The notes below the pieces were generated by a model. The model saw nothing but the letters and a program-made list of their open reading frames with translations, was not told where the DNA came from and searched no databases. Positions 7,909-16,929 of a stretch of DNA of 64,000 nt are shown piece after piece. The first letter of the stretch is position 1. Every line of letters begins with the position of its first letter. A program made the position numbers and the translations under genes. The stretch is from Myxococcales bacterium (GTDB taxonomy: Bacteria > Myxococcota > Polyangia > Nannocystales > Nannocystaceae): positions 31,859-95,858 of the forward strand of contig JAEUJW010000009.1 in assembly GCA_016793465.1 (NCBI GenBank), written 5' to 3'.

Positions 7909-8343
7909 TCAGGCGCGGGCGACCGTCAGCAGGATCATGACGACCATGCCGACCAGGGCCAGCAGGCTGACGCCGAACAGGATCGTGCGCCAGGGCTGCA
8001 GGCCCTTCAAATAGACGATCGAGTGGAGGACGCGGGCGCCGGTGAAGGCGAGCGAGCAGACGATGAGGCCGAGCTTGGGGGCGCCGGCGACGAGGTAGAC
8101 GAGGCCCAGCGCGTAGAACAGCGGCAGGGTCTCGAGCATGTTGCGGTGGGCGCGGATCACCCGGGCGGTGTCGGGGTGCTCGCTGGCGAGGAGCTGCGCG
8201 CCGCCGAAGGAGACCCGGGCGTCCTCGGGGTTCATGTAGCCCTTGTGCCTGGCCCGGGTGGCGGCCGTCATGGCGCCGAGGAGCAGCATCTGCAGCGCGA
8301 GCACGGAGCTGCAGACCGCGTAGACCTTAAAATCCGTGGACAT
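7909..8343 (-). CDS. MAPEG-family membrane protein (microsomal prostaglandin E synthase-like)
   Basis: 144 residues from MSTDFKV (in-frame ATGs also at 8349, 8355 and 8367). Four hydrophobic helices typical of MAPEG proteins, with the mPGES-type motif RVIRAHRNMLETLPLFYALG and the later ARVLHSIVYL; the Arg, His, Asn and Glu of this motif sit at the glutathione site in family members. Likely a glutathione- or other thiol-dependent membrane enzyme; substrate unknown. It starts with its own region upstream and ends 39 bp before hemE begins. Confidence 0.85.
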   Translation of the reverse strand: MSTDFKVYAVCSSVLALQMLLLGAMTAATRARHKGYMNPEDARVSFGGAQLLASEHPDTARVIRAHRNMLETLPLFYALGLVYLVAGAPKLGLIVCSLAFTGARVLHSIVYLKGLQPWRTILFGVSLLALVGMVVMILLTVARA

Positions 8344-8430
8344 GGGCATCGGCATGGCCCCCGGCATACCCGGGGGCCGCGGCGGGCGACAAGCGGTTTG
8401 TTGCGAGCCGCGCGGACGGCGTTCACGCGG

Positions 8431-9453
8431 TCACAGGCACACGGAGCCGGTGAGGGTCGCGGAGTTGAGGTCGACCTGAGGGGCGGTGCAGGACTGCCCC
8501 TGGGGGCAGTCGCTGTCGAGGTTGCACTCGCCGCAGATGCCCATCTTCAGCAGACCCATGATGTCGGCCTCGCCGCAGAAGCCGGACTGGCAGGCGGCGT
8601 TGCCCTCGGGCTGGCCCATGGGGTCCTCGGTGAGGCTGCAGCCCTCGTCGTTGGGCACGCTGTTGTCGGGGCGGCACTCCTTGACGCCGCTGAAGTCGCC
8701 GATGTCGTAGACGGGCGTGCAGTTGGGGGCGTCGGGCGGGCAGTCGGCGTTGGCGTCGCACTGGCTGCAGGTCGACACGGTGATGATGCCGGGGATGTCG
8801 AGGATGGTCGCGCAGGCGGGGAAGGCCGCGTCGGTGCAGGCGTCGGCGGACATGCAGCCGGCGCCGGCCTCGCCCATGTTGCACACGGCGCCGACGCTGG
8901 CGATGGGGTTGGGGACGGTGCAGCCGCCGCCGGGGCAGTCCTCGTCGACGAGGCACTCGCCGCACCAGCCGCCGAGGATCGGCACGAGGAAGCACCTGCC
9001 GGAGGCGCAGCCGCAGCCGGACGGGTCGGTGCAGGTGGCGTCCTGGGGCTGGAATTCGGGGTCGCCGCACAGCGACTCGGTGGTGAAGCCGCCGTCGCTG
9101 TTGGTGCAGCCGGCGGTCTCGACCGCGCAGGGGAACGAGTCGGTGAACGAGCCGAAGGTGTCGTCCGAGGTGAAGCTGGTCGGCACCGTCGGCACGGTGG
9201 GGTCGGAAGAGACCTCGGAGATCGAGACCGAGGAGGCGGTGCCGGGCGGCTCGGTCGACGGCGCGGTGGTGGTCGGCGGGAGCGTCGGCGTCGACGGGTC
9301 GGAGGCCGTGGCCGAGGTGACGCCCATGCCGAGCGACTCGTCGGCGCCGCTCTCGGAGCTACCGGTGGTGCCGGTGTCGCCGTCGCCGCCGGACGGCTTG
9401 CAGGCGAGGAGCGAGAGGGCGGTGAAGATGTTTAAGGTCGAAGTCAGGCGCAT
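8431..9453 (-). CDS. Cys-rich surface lipoprotein
   Basis: 340 residues from the ATG at 9453 (a GTG at 9462 is an alternative). Lipobox LSLLAC near residue 20, then a Ser/Thr/Gly/Asp low-complexity linker (to about 85), then a Cys-rich domain with repeated CxECxxDxDCP-type knots (GWCGECLVDEDCPGG, SQCDANADCPP, GICGECNLDSDCPQG). Such repeats occur in myxobacterial outer-surface lipoproteins; ligand unknown. Codes alone on the minus strand between the MAPEG gene and the KGG-like gene. Confidence 0.8.
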   Translation of the reverse strand: MRLTSTLNIFTALSLLACKPSGGDGDTGTTGSSESGADESLGMGVTSATASDPSTPTLPPTTTAPSTEPPGTASSVSISEVSSDPTVPTVPTSFTSDDTFGSFTDSFPCAVETAGCTNSDGGFTTESLCGDPEFQPQDATCTDPSGCGCASGRCFLVPILGGWCGECLVDEDCPGGGCTVPNPIASVGAVCNMGEAGAGCMSADACTDAAFPACATILDIPGIITVSTCSQCDANADCPPDAPNCTPVYDIGDFSGVKECRPDNSVPNDEGCSLTEDPMGQPEGNAACQSGFCGEADIMGLLKMGICGECNLDSDCPQGQSCTAPQVDLNSATLTGSVCL

Positions 9454-9564
9454 GGGGGCCACGGTCTCACGGGCGCCGGGTCGGCCGCAACTCGCGCGCG
9501 GACCCGCGTGCGAGCGCCGTTCCTGACGCGGGCACGCGGCGCGTCGCCCGGGCTCGCCGCTGCG

Positions 9565-9885
9565 TCAGCTCGACTTCTTGCTGCGCTTCCTGGCCGCGGC
9601 CTTGCGCCGACGGGTGGCCCAGCCCTTCTTGGCGGCGGCGCTGCGCTCGGCCGTCGACCGGCTGCTGCCGCCGATGCGCCCGCCCTTGCGCGCGGAGACC
9701 TGGGTGTCGGGCTTGCCGCGGCCGCCGCCGGACTTGTTGCCGCCGCCGGTCTGCTTGTTGACGGTGGCCCAGGCGCGGGCCTTGGCGGTCTTCTTGGCGG
9801 TGCCCTGCTTCTCGTAGCCCTCGGCGATGTGCTCGGCCTGGCGTTTCTGTTTATCGGTGTAGGTGTCCTTGCTTCCGCGAGCCAT
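9565..9885 (-). CDS. Small basic KGG-like protein (plasmid-stabilisation-type annotation)
   Basis: 106 residues from the ATG at 9885 (MARGSKDTYTDKQKRQAEHI). The N-terminal half matches a widespread small family: KDxYTDKQKRxAEHI, then GxxxxxAxxRAWATVNKxxGGG. The C-terminal half is a Lys/Arg/Ala-rich tail (RRRKAAARKRSKKSS) suited to nucleic-acid binding. Family members are often annotated as plasmid stabilisation proteins, a label with little experimental support. Monocistronic. Confidence 0.75.
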   Translation of the reverse strand: MARGSKDTYTDKQKRQAEHIAEGYEKQGTAKKTAKARAWATVNKQTGGGNKSGGGRGKPDTQVSARKGGRIGGSSRSTAERSAAAKKGWATRRRKAAARKRSKKSS

Positions 9886-10066
9886 TTCGGGTGCCTTTCG
9901 CTGGGTCCGGCGAACCATGGCCAGCGGGGGCGATGGTGGCAAAAGCGAGCCTTGCGGCGATCGTGGTCGGACAGCGAAGGATTTTCAGGACGGACCGCGG
10001 AGCTCTTCGAAGCCCCGGCTGTGGGGTGTGGCCGGCGAGGGGGATCATGTATAGTGGCTGAAAGCG

Positions 10067-10639
10067 GTGTCCTGGATCGTCTTCATGCTCCTGTTCGCCT
10101 ACTGGGCCACGCGAAGCGTGTTGTGGGTGCGGGGGCAGGTGCGGCTCGTGCAGCTGCGCGGGACCTTGCCGGTGCGGCCGGCGCGGCGTCCGGCGCCGGC
10201 GCACCTGAGCGCGGGGCTCGGGGGCCTCCTGGTGCGGGGCTACGACGAGCGCGTCGCGCTCGTCGAGAGCACGCGGACGATCGCCGAGGTGCTCATCACC
10301 GACCCCGACGTGCCGCTCGGCTGCGTCCGCGACTTCCGCTACCGCATGGCCCTGGCCCGGGCGTGGTCGGCGGCGTGCGGGTGGATGCGGGCGGTCGAGT
10401 CGCTGGCCGAGGAGGACCGCGGGCAGCTCGAGCGCCTCGGTTACACCCCGGCAACATTTCGCGAACAGCACGCCTGGCTCGACCAGCGGGTGCGCTCGAC
10501 CGTGCGGGCCCCCGCCCTCGAGCCGTTCGAGGTCGCGGCCGTGCAGACGGTCCGGCAGATGGTCGACGCGATGATCCACGAGCTCGAGCGCCTCGAGCAC
10601 ACGCTGATCGACACCGCCGCCAGCCCGTACCGCTCGTGA
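10067..10639 (+). CDS. Membrane-anchored hypothetical protein
   Basis: 190 residues. N-terminal helix (SWIVFMLLFAYWATRSVLWV) then an Arg-rich segment and a mostly helical soluble domain ending with ELERLEHTLIDTAASPYRS. No family recognised. The GTG start is supported by a TATAGT hexamer at 10050-10055, which would put the transcript start only about 5 nt upstream. An in-frame ATG 18 nt later is an alternative start. Confidence 0.7.
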   Translation: MSWIVFMLLFAYWATRSVLWVRGQVRLVQLRGTLPVRPARRPAPAHLSAGLGGLLVRGYDERVALVESTRTIAEVLITDPDVPLGCVRDFRYRMALARAWSAACGWMRAVESLAEEDRGQLERLGYTPATFREQHAWLDQRVRSTVRAPALEPFEVAAVQTVRQMVDAMIHELERLEHTLIDTAASPYRS

Positions 10640-10697
10640 GCGGCGCGGGTGTCGACGAACTGGACCCCGGGCGGGTCGGCGGTGTTATACGTCGCCC

Positions 10698-12101
10698 ATG
10701 ATCTCGACCCGCGAGCTCCTGTTGGCGTCTGCCGTGGCCCTGCCGGCGACGGCCTGTTATCCGACCATCGGCGTGACGGACACCGGCTCGAGCGAGGGCT
10801 CGGACGCGGGCGAGACGACGGCGCCGACGAGCACCGGCGTGACGCCGACCAGCACCGGCGAGACCTCGGCGGGGCCGTCGACCTCGAGCGAGACGGCGGA
10901 GCCGACCACGGCGGTCACGAGCGGCGAGACCGGGCCGCAGCCGACCTGCGGCGACGGGGTGATCGACGGCGACGAGGCGTGCGACGGGGCCGAGCTCGGC
11001 GGGAAGACCTGCGTCGACGTCGACGAGTCGTTCGTCGGCGGCGACCTGGCGTGCGCGCAGGACTGCACGTTCGACACCTCGGGCTGCGAGGTCGACCCGG
11101 ACGCGCCGCTGGTGGCGCTCAACGAGGTGCTGTCGAAGTCGGCGACCGCGGGGCCGTTCGCCGACAAGGGCGACGCGATCGAGCTGTACAACGCGGGCGG
11201 GGTGGAGGCCGACCTGTCGGGCTGGAAGCTGTCGGACGACCCGACGCTGCCGCTCGACAAGACCTACGTGTTCCCGGTCGGCACGGTGCTGCTGCCGGGC
11301 GAGTGGCTGGTGCTGGTCGAGCTCGACGCCATGCAGGGCACCGGCGAGCTGCCGTTCGGGATCTCGAGCGACACCGAGGAGACGCTGACGCTGGTCGACG
11401 GGCTCGACGTGACGGTCGACCAGCTGATCGTCCAGGGGGCCGACGCGGCGCTGTCGTACTGCCGCCTGCCCGACGGGACCGGGGCGTGGTCGAAGTGCGA
11501 CCAGACGCTCGGGGCGGCCAACGCGGAGGCGAGCTCGGACTGCGGCAACGCGGCGCAGGAGCCGGGCGAGGACTGCGACGGCGCCGACCTCGACGACCAG
11601 ACCTGCGAGGGCCTCGGGCTCGGGTTCTCGGGCGGGACGCTGGCCTGCACGCCGACCTGCATGTTCGACGCGTCGATGTGCACGACCGACACGCTGGTGG
11701 TCGTCAACGAGCTCGAGTCGACCAACGACGCCATCGAGATCCACAACGCCGGCAACACGGCCGTCGACATCTCGGGCTGGATCTTGACCGACGACGTCGT
11801 CGACGTGAACTACGACCCGATGGCCGACCCCGAGAAGCTGGTGTTCCCGCCGCAGACCAGCGTCGCCGCCAAGCAGTTCCTGGTGGTCGCCAAGGGCATG
11901 GGCCCCGGCCAGCACCCGTTCGGGCTCAGCGCCAACGGCGACACCGTGACCCTGCTCGAGCCGAACCTCGCGGTCGTCGACCAGGTCTCGTACGGGCTCA
12001 ACGAGGCGGTCGTGTCGTACTGCCGCCTGCCGGACGGCCCGGGCGGCGTGTGGACGACCGGGTGCATGCCCACGTTCGGGATGGCCAACAAGGGGCCGTG
12101 A
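10698..12101 (+). CDS. Lipoprotein with Cys-rich DUF4215-like repeats and two lamin-tail domains
   Basis: 467 residues. Lipobox LPATAC at about 15-20, Thr/Ser/Glu/Gly linker to about 80, then CGDGVIDGDEACDGAELGG, a myxobacterial Cys-rich repeat that recurs in degenerate form near residue 275 (EPGEDCDGADLDDQTC). Each Cys repeat is followed by a lamin-tail-like (LTD) beta-sandwich marked by ALNEVLSK, DAIELYNAGGVEADLSGWKL and later VVNELESTNDAIEIHNAG, DISGWIL; both end in SYCRLPDG. So the protein is a two-fold internal duplication. TATACG ends 7 nt before the ATG. Surface or extracellular matrix role inferred. Confidence 0.85.
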   Translation: MISTRELLLASAVALPATACYPTIGVTDTGSSEGSDAGETTAPTSTGVTPTSTGETSAGPSTSSETAEPTTAVTSGETGPQPTCGDGVIDGDEACDGAELGGKTCVDVDESFVGGDLACAQDCTFDTSGCEVDPDAPLVALNEVLSKSATAGPFADKGDAIELYNAGGVEADLSGWKLSDDPTLPLDKTYVFPVGTVLLPGEWLVLVELDAMQGTGELPFGISSDTEETLTLVDGLDVTVDQLIVQGADAALSYCRLPDGTGAWSKCDQTLGAANAEASSDCGNAAQEPGEDCDGADLDDQTCEGLGLGFSGGTLACTPTCMFDASMCTTDTLVVVNELESTNDAIEIHNAGNTAVDISGWILTDDVVDVNYDPMADPEKLVFPPQTSVAAKQFLVVAKGMGPGQHPFGLSANGDTVTLLEPNLAVVDQVSYGLNEAVVSYCRLPDGPGGVWTTGCMPTFGMANKGP

Positions 12102-12123
12102 ACCGCGGGTGATTCGAAGCGGC

Positions 12124-12149
12124 GAGACCCTCCGCGGGCGGAGGGTCTC
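12124..12149. terminator. Bidirectional hairpin between convergent genes
   Basis: GAGACCCTCCG and CGGAGGGTCTC form a perfect 11-bp stem with a 4-nt loop between the stops of two convergent lipoprotein genes. No T-run follows, so this is a hairpin-type or Rho-assisted terminator candidate. Confidence 0.6.
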
Positions 12150-12184
12150 ACCAATTCACGAGGCGGGCCCGGAGGGCCGCGGGG

Positions 12185-13378
12185 TCACAGGCAGCCGGTG
12201 CAGAGCTTGAGGTAGCCGCGCAGCTCCTCGTTGGGCTCGCCGTCGGCGGTCCAGTCCTCGGGCTTGTCGATGTACTTGACGTCGGTGCAGCCGGCCGAGA
12301 TGACCTGGAGGCCGAAGCCCGCGCCGGAGACGGCGGCCTCGCCGGGGTAGTTGAACTCGGCGGCCTTGGTGTACTCGCTGTCGTCTTTGATCTGGCAGTT
12401 GCCGCTGCAGCCCTCGATGACGGGCTTGCAGTCGTGCGGCTTGGCCTCGGACTGGTTGGACACGTTGGCGTTTAGCCAGGTGCCGTCGGGGATGTCGACG
12501 GTGATGTTGGCGGCCCAGGGCTTCAGGGACTCGATGCGGATGGCGCCGAAGCTCATGGCGGGGCACGGGCAGTCGGGCGACCAGGCGGCGTCGTTGCCCA
12601 TCATGTCCTTGAACTCCTCGCAGCCCTTGATCTGGTCGGCGGAGCAGGCGGGGGCGGGGCTCAGGTTGCGGCACAGTTTAATTTTGCCGACGCCGGCCGA
12701 CATCTTGACCGAGCCGTTGCCGCACCAGCCGGCGTCGCCCTCGCCGCTGATCGTGACGTTGCCGCGGACCGGGTAGGAGTTCTCGTTCTCGTTGTCCTCG
12801 GTCTGGACGTTGAGCTCGCCCTTGAAGCCCTTCGGCAGGTGGACGCGGAGGTGGGCGCCCGAGCGCACGGGCTGCGACTGGCCGTCGTAGTAGATGAAGA
12901 CGCTGCAGGCGTCCTTCCAGGTGCCGATGGTGCAGTTCTTCTCCGCGTCCATCATGTCGGCCTCGGTCGGCTTGGTCGGGCTGCCGCCGCCCTCGTTGTA
13001 GGCCCACAGGCTCATGCGCTCGAAGGTGCCCTTCAGGCCGGTGGCCTCGTCGCCGTTGGCGGTGGCGTCGTCCGAGAAGTCGTACTTCTGCATCTCGATC
13101 GAGATGGTGTTCTCGGTGTCGAACATGACCTCGACGTTGCCGCGGTTGGCGAAGTTGTTGGTGTACTCCTTGCGGCCGATGGTGATGCGGTTGATCTTGC
13201 CGTCGCCGTCGAGCGGGAACGGCAGGTCCTTGACCACGCTCTCCCACTCGGTGACCTGCGGCTCGCCGCCGCCGGGGCCGTCATCACCAGTATCATTGCC
13301 GGGATCCTTGGTGCAGGCGGACGTGCCGAGGAGGGCGAGGCCGAGGCCGAGGATCGTTGCCGGGGTGAGCTTTTTCAT
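12185..13378 (-). CDS. Secreted lipoprotein, unknown
   Basis: 397 residues. Signal peptide MKKLTPATILGLGLALLGTS with lipobox GTSAC, short Asp/Gly linker, then a long beta-rich region with many Asn/Asp/Gly turns: auto-transporter-like repeats such as RGNVEVMFDTENTISIEM and RGNVTISGEGDAGWCGNGS suggest a beta-solenoid-like or DUF4097-like surface. C-terminal Cys cluster (CKPVIEGCSGNC, CTGC). No enzyme motif seen. The coding strand is less GC-rich than its neighbours (many AAC/AAG/GAG codons). Confidence 0.75.
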   Translation of the reverse strand: MKKLTPATILGLGLALLGTSACTKDPGNDTGDDGPGGGEPQVTEWESVVKDLPFPLDGDGKINRITIGRKEYTNNFANRGNVEVMFDTENTISIEMQKYDFSDDATANGDEATGLKGTFERMSLWAYNEGGGSPTKPTEADMMDAEKNCTIGTWKDACSVFIYYDGQSQPVRSGAHLRVHLPKGFKGELNVQTEDNENENSYPVRGNVTISGEGDAGWCGNGSVKMSAGVGKIKLCRNLSPAPACSADQIKGCEEFKDMMGNDAAWSPDCPCPAMSFGAIRIESLKPWAANITVDIPDGTWLNANVSNQSEAKPHDCKPVIEGCSGNCQIKDDSEYTKAAEFNYPGEAAVSGAGFGLQVISAGCTDVKYIDKPEDWTADGEPNEELRGYLKLCTGCL

Positions 13379-13602
13379 CGCGAGGTTCCGTGGAAGGCTG
13401 GAGGGCTGAAGGCGGGGGTCGGATGGGTCTCCGGCCTGTCGCAGGGGGCAGGATATCCGGGCCAGGTCGCGGCGACAACCGTGAGACCGGCCGTGGTCAG
13501 ACTGTTCCGATCGGGGTCGGGTTTCGCGGGGGCCGCGGCTCCGGGACGATGGGGGGGTCGGGGCAAGCGCCGGGGGCTTGACCGCGGGGCGGGAGGCGGG
13601 TC

Positions 13603-16600
13603 ATGCACGCTCTCCGGAGCCCGATGTCGGAACGATCCCAGCCAGCTTCAGAAGTCAATCGGACCTTCCAGGCGCCGCCGGCCCAGCTCGACCTGCCGGC
13701 GCTGGAGCACGAGATCCTCTCGCTCTGGCAGGCGCGTGACATCGAGGGCCGCAGCCTGCGGACGACCACCCGCGCGGACGGCACGCCGCGGCCCGCGTTC
13801 GTGTTCTACGACGGCCCGCCGTTCGCCACCGGCCTGCCGCACTACGGCCACCTGCTGGCCGGGACGATCAAGGACATCGTGCCGCGGTTTTGGTTCATGC
13901 GGGGCTACGCGGTCGAGCGGCGCTTCGGCTGGGACTGCCACGGCCTGCCGATCGAGAGCCTGGTCGAGAACGAACTCGGGCTGCACGGCAAGGCCGACAT
14001 CGAGGCCTACGGCGTGCCCAGGTTCAACGCCGCCTGCCGCGCCGGGGTCCTGCGCTTCACCGCCGAGTGGGAGCGCGTGGTCAAGCGCATGGCCCGCTGG
14101 GTCGACTTCCGCAACGACTACAAGACCATGGACTTCGCGTTCATGGAGAGCGTGTGGTCGATGTTCAAGTGGCTGTGGGACGGCGACCACATCTACGAGG
14201 GCTATCGCGTGCAGCCGGTGTCGCCGGCGCTCGGGACGCCGCTGTCGAACTTCGAGGTGGCCCAGGGCCCCCAGGAGAAGGACCCGGTGACCCGCAAGGA
14301 GGGTCACAAGCGCCGGCAGGACCCGAGCCTGACCGTGCGCTTCAAGCTCGAGGACGAGGACGCGTCGCTGTGGGCGTGGACGACGACGCCGTGGACGCTG
14401 CCGAGCAACCTGGCGCTGGCGGTGCATCCGGACGTCGACTACGTGAAGGTCCGCGTGGTCGACACGGGCGAGATCGCGTACCTCGAGCCGGGGCGGCTGG
14501 CGGACTATCAGGCGCGCGGCCGGGTCGGCGCGACCGAGGAGCTGGCACGGCTGAAGGGGCGCGCGCTGGTGGGTCGGCCGTACGCGCCGCTGCTGCCGTA
14601 CTTCGCGGGCTATCGGACGCACGCGGACGGGCGGCGCTGGGCGTTCCGGGTGGTCGGCGCGACGTACGTGACGACCGACAGCGGCACGGGGATCGTGCAC
14701 CAGGCGCCGGGCTTCGGCGAGGACGACTACCAGGTCGGCCAGGCCGAGGGCCTGCCGATGGTCGTGCCGGTCAACCTCAGCGGGATCTTCGACGAGCGGG
14801 TCGCGGACTTCGCGGGGCAATTCGTGAAGGACGCCGACAAGGGGATCATCGAGCGGCTGAAGCGCGAGGACAAGGTGGTCGACCAGGACACCATCGTGCA
14901 CGCGTACCCGCACTGCTACCGCACCGAGCAGCCGCTGCTGTACATGGCGCTGTCGACGTGGTTCATGCGCGTGGAGGCGATGCGCGAGCGCATGGTCGCG
15001 ACCAACAAGCAGATCCACTGGGTGCCGGAGCACGTGGGCAGCGGGCGCTTCGGCAACTGGCTGGAGAACGCGCGCGACTGGAACCTCAGCCGCAACCGCT
15101 ACTGGGGCACGCCGCTGCCGGTGTGGCGCTGCGACAAGAACCCGGCGCACATGGTCTGCATCGGCTCGGCCGCGCAGCTCGAGCAGCTCGCCGGGCTGCA
15201 GAGCGGCGCGATCTCCGACCTCCACCGCGAGAGCGTCGACGACATCACCTGGCCCTCGCCGTTCGGCGGGACCATGCGGCGCATCACCGAGGTGTTCGAC
15301 TGCTGGTTCGAGTCGGGCAGCATGCCCTACTCGCAGAACCACTACCCGTTTGAGCGCGTGCAGTACGTCGAGGACAACCTGCCGGCGGACTTCATCGCCG
15401 AGGGGCTCGACCAGACGCGCGGGTGGTTCTACACGCTGCACGTGCTGTCGACGGCGCGCTTCAATAAACCCGCTTTCAAAAATGTGATCGTCAACGGGCT
15501 GATCCTCGCGGCCGACGGCAAGAAGATGTCGAAGCGGCTGAAGAATTACCCCGACCCGGCGATGGTGCTCGAGAGCTACGGCGCCGACGCGCTGCGCGCC
15601 TATTTAATTAATAGCGCGGTGGTGCGGGCGGAGCCGATGAAGTTCGGCAAGACGGCGCTCGACGTGACCGGCGAGTGCGTCAAGGACACCGTGCGGGTGG
15701 CGATCCTGCCGCTGTGGAACGCCTTCAACTTTTTGGTGACGTACGCGCGGGCCGACGGGTGGGCGCCGACGGCGAAGGACCTCGAGGCGCAGGCGCTCGA
15801 GCACCCGCTCGACCGCTGGATCACCTCGCGCGTCGGCGGATTTTTGCAGGAGCTGACGGCGGAGTACGAGGGCTACGAGCTCAGCAACCTGGTGCCGGCG
15901 TTCCTGCGCATCTGCGACGATTTTAATAATTGGTACATCCGCCGCGGGCGGCGCAGGTACTGGCGGGCCAAGGACCCCAGCGATCGCGACAAGTCGCTGG
16001 CGTACGCGACGCTGTATCGCTGCATCGTGGCGATCTCGCGGGCGATGGCGCCGGTGCTGCCGTTCCTCACCGAGGCGCTGCACCAGCGGCTGGTGGTCGA
16101 CACCGGGCTGGCGCGCGAGGGCGAGGAGAGCGTGCACTTTTGTAGCTTCCCGGACGCGGCGGCGTTCGCGAGGGATCCGGAGCTCGAGGCGGAGGTCCAG
16201 CTGGCCCGCGAGGTGGTGGCGCTGGGGCTGATGCTGCGCGAACGCGAGAAGATCGGCGTGCGCCGGCCGCTGGCCTCGATCACCGTGGTGAGCGACGACC
16301 CGGCGACGGTGGCGCGGCTGCAGCGGCGCGACAACTCCGACATCCTCGGCGAGCTCAATATTAAAACGATCGAGGTGTCGAGCGACGACTCGGCCCTGGT
16401 CGACCTCAGCGCGAAGCCCAACTTGAAGGTGCTGGGGAAGCGGCTGGGGGCGCGGCTGAAGGGGGTCTCGGCGGGGCTCGCGGGGCTGTCGCAGGAGGAG
16501 TTACGGAGGTTCGTGGCGAGCGGGACGCTCACCGTCGAGGGCGAGGCGCTGGCCGCGGACGACGTGATGCTGGTGCGCGCGCCCAAGCCGGGGCGGGTGG

Positions 16601-16929
16601 TCGCCAGCGAGGGCGGGCTGACGGTGGTGCTCGACACCTCGCCGAACGAGGCGCTGAGGCTCGAGGGGCTGGCGCGTGAGATCGTCAACCGCGTGCAGAA
16701 CCTGCGGAAGACGGCGGACCTCGACGTGAGCCAGCGGATCCACCTGACGCTGCGCTGCGGCGGGCCGCTGGCAGCGGCGGCGAGCACGGCGGAGCTGGCC
16801 GACATGATCCGCGGCGAGACGCTGGCGGTCAGCCTCGAGGTGGTCGCCGCCGGCGAGGCGAGCGGACATGTCGCGGAAGATTCGATCGACGGCGAGGGCC
16901 TGACGGTGTCGCTGCGGGAGGCCAAGTGA
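13603..16929 (+). CDS. ileS: Isoleucyl-tRNA synthetase, type 2 (eukaryote-like)
   Basis: 1108 residues. Charges tRNA-Ile in the cytoplasm. Class Ia signatures: GPPFATGLPHYGHLLAGTIK (HIGH as HYGH) and the KMSKR loop GKKMSKRLKNYPDP; the editing (CP1) insert lies between. The HYGH context and long C-terminal region are those of the IleS2/eukaryotic branch, which is generally mupirocin-insensitive, rather than E. coli-type IleS1. Start at 13603 is supported by GGGAGG 6 nt upstream; MSERSQ at 13624 is an alternative. The gene carries several A/T-only codon runs (for example 15602-15613 and 15922-15931). It overlaps hisS by a GTGA junction. Confidence 0.96.
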   Translation: MHALRSPMSERSQPASEVNRTFQAPPAQLDLPALEHEILSLWQARDIEGRSLRTTTRADGTPRPAFVFYDGPPFATGLPHYGHLLAGTIKDIVPRFWFMRGYAVERRFGWDCHGLPIESLVENELGLHGKADIEAYGVPRFNAACRAGVLRFTAEWERVVKRMARWVDFRNDYKTMDFAFMESVWSMFKWLWDGDHIYEGYRVQPVSPALGTPLSNFEVAQGPQEKDPVTRKEGHKRRQDPSLTVRFKLEDEDASLWAWTTTPWTLPSNLALAVHPDVDYVKVRVVDTGEIAYLEPGRLADYQARGRVGATEELARLKGRALVGRPYAPLLPYFAGYRTHADGRRWAFRVVGATYVTTDSGTGIVHQAPGFGEDDYQVGQAEGLPMVVPVNLSGIFDERVADFAGQFVKDADKGIIERLKREDKVVDQDTIVHAYPHCYRTEQPLLYMALSTWFMRVEAMRERMVATNKQIHWVPEHVGSGRFGNWLENARDWNLSRNRYWGTPLPVWRCDKNPAHMVCIGSAAQLEQLAGLQSGAISDLHRESVDDITWPSPFGGTMRRITEVFDCWFESGSMPYSQNHYPFERVQYVEDNLPADFIAEGLDQTRGWFYTLHVLSTARFNKPAFKNVIVNGLILAADGKKMSKRLKNYPDPAMVLESYGADALRAYLINSAVVRAEPMKFGKTALDVTGECVKDTVRVAILPLWNAFNFLVTYARADGWAPTAKDLEAQALEHPLDRWITSRVGGFLQELTAEYEGYELSNLVPAFLRICDDFNNWYIRRGRRRYWRAKDPSDRDKSLAYATLYRCIVAISRAMAPVLPFLTEALHQRLVVDTGLAREGEESVHFCSFPDAAAFARDPELEAEVQLAREVVALGLMLREREKIGVRRPLASITVVSDDPATVARLQRRDNSDILGELNIKTIEVSSDDSALVDLSAKPNLKVLGKRLGARLKGVSAGLAGLSQEELRRFVASGTLTVEGEALAADDVMLVRAPKPGRVVASEGGLTVVLDTSPNEALRLEGLAREIVNRVQNLRKTADLDVSQRIHLTLRCGGPLAAAASTAELADMIRGETLAVSLEVVAAGEASGHVAEDSIDGEGLTVSLREAK

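Noticed and set aside
13379..13602. tRNA or riboswitch upstream of ileS (T-box)
   Set aside because: I looked for a T-box (GGTGG bulge, terminator stem) and saw none; the region has no supported structure.
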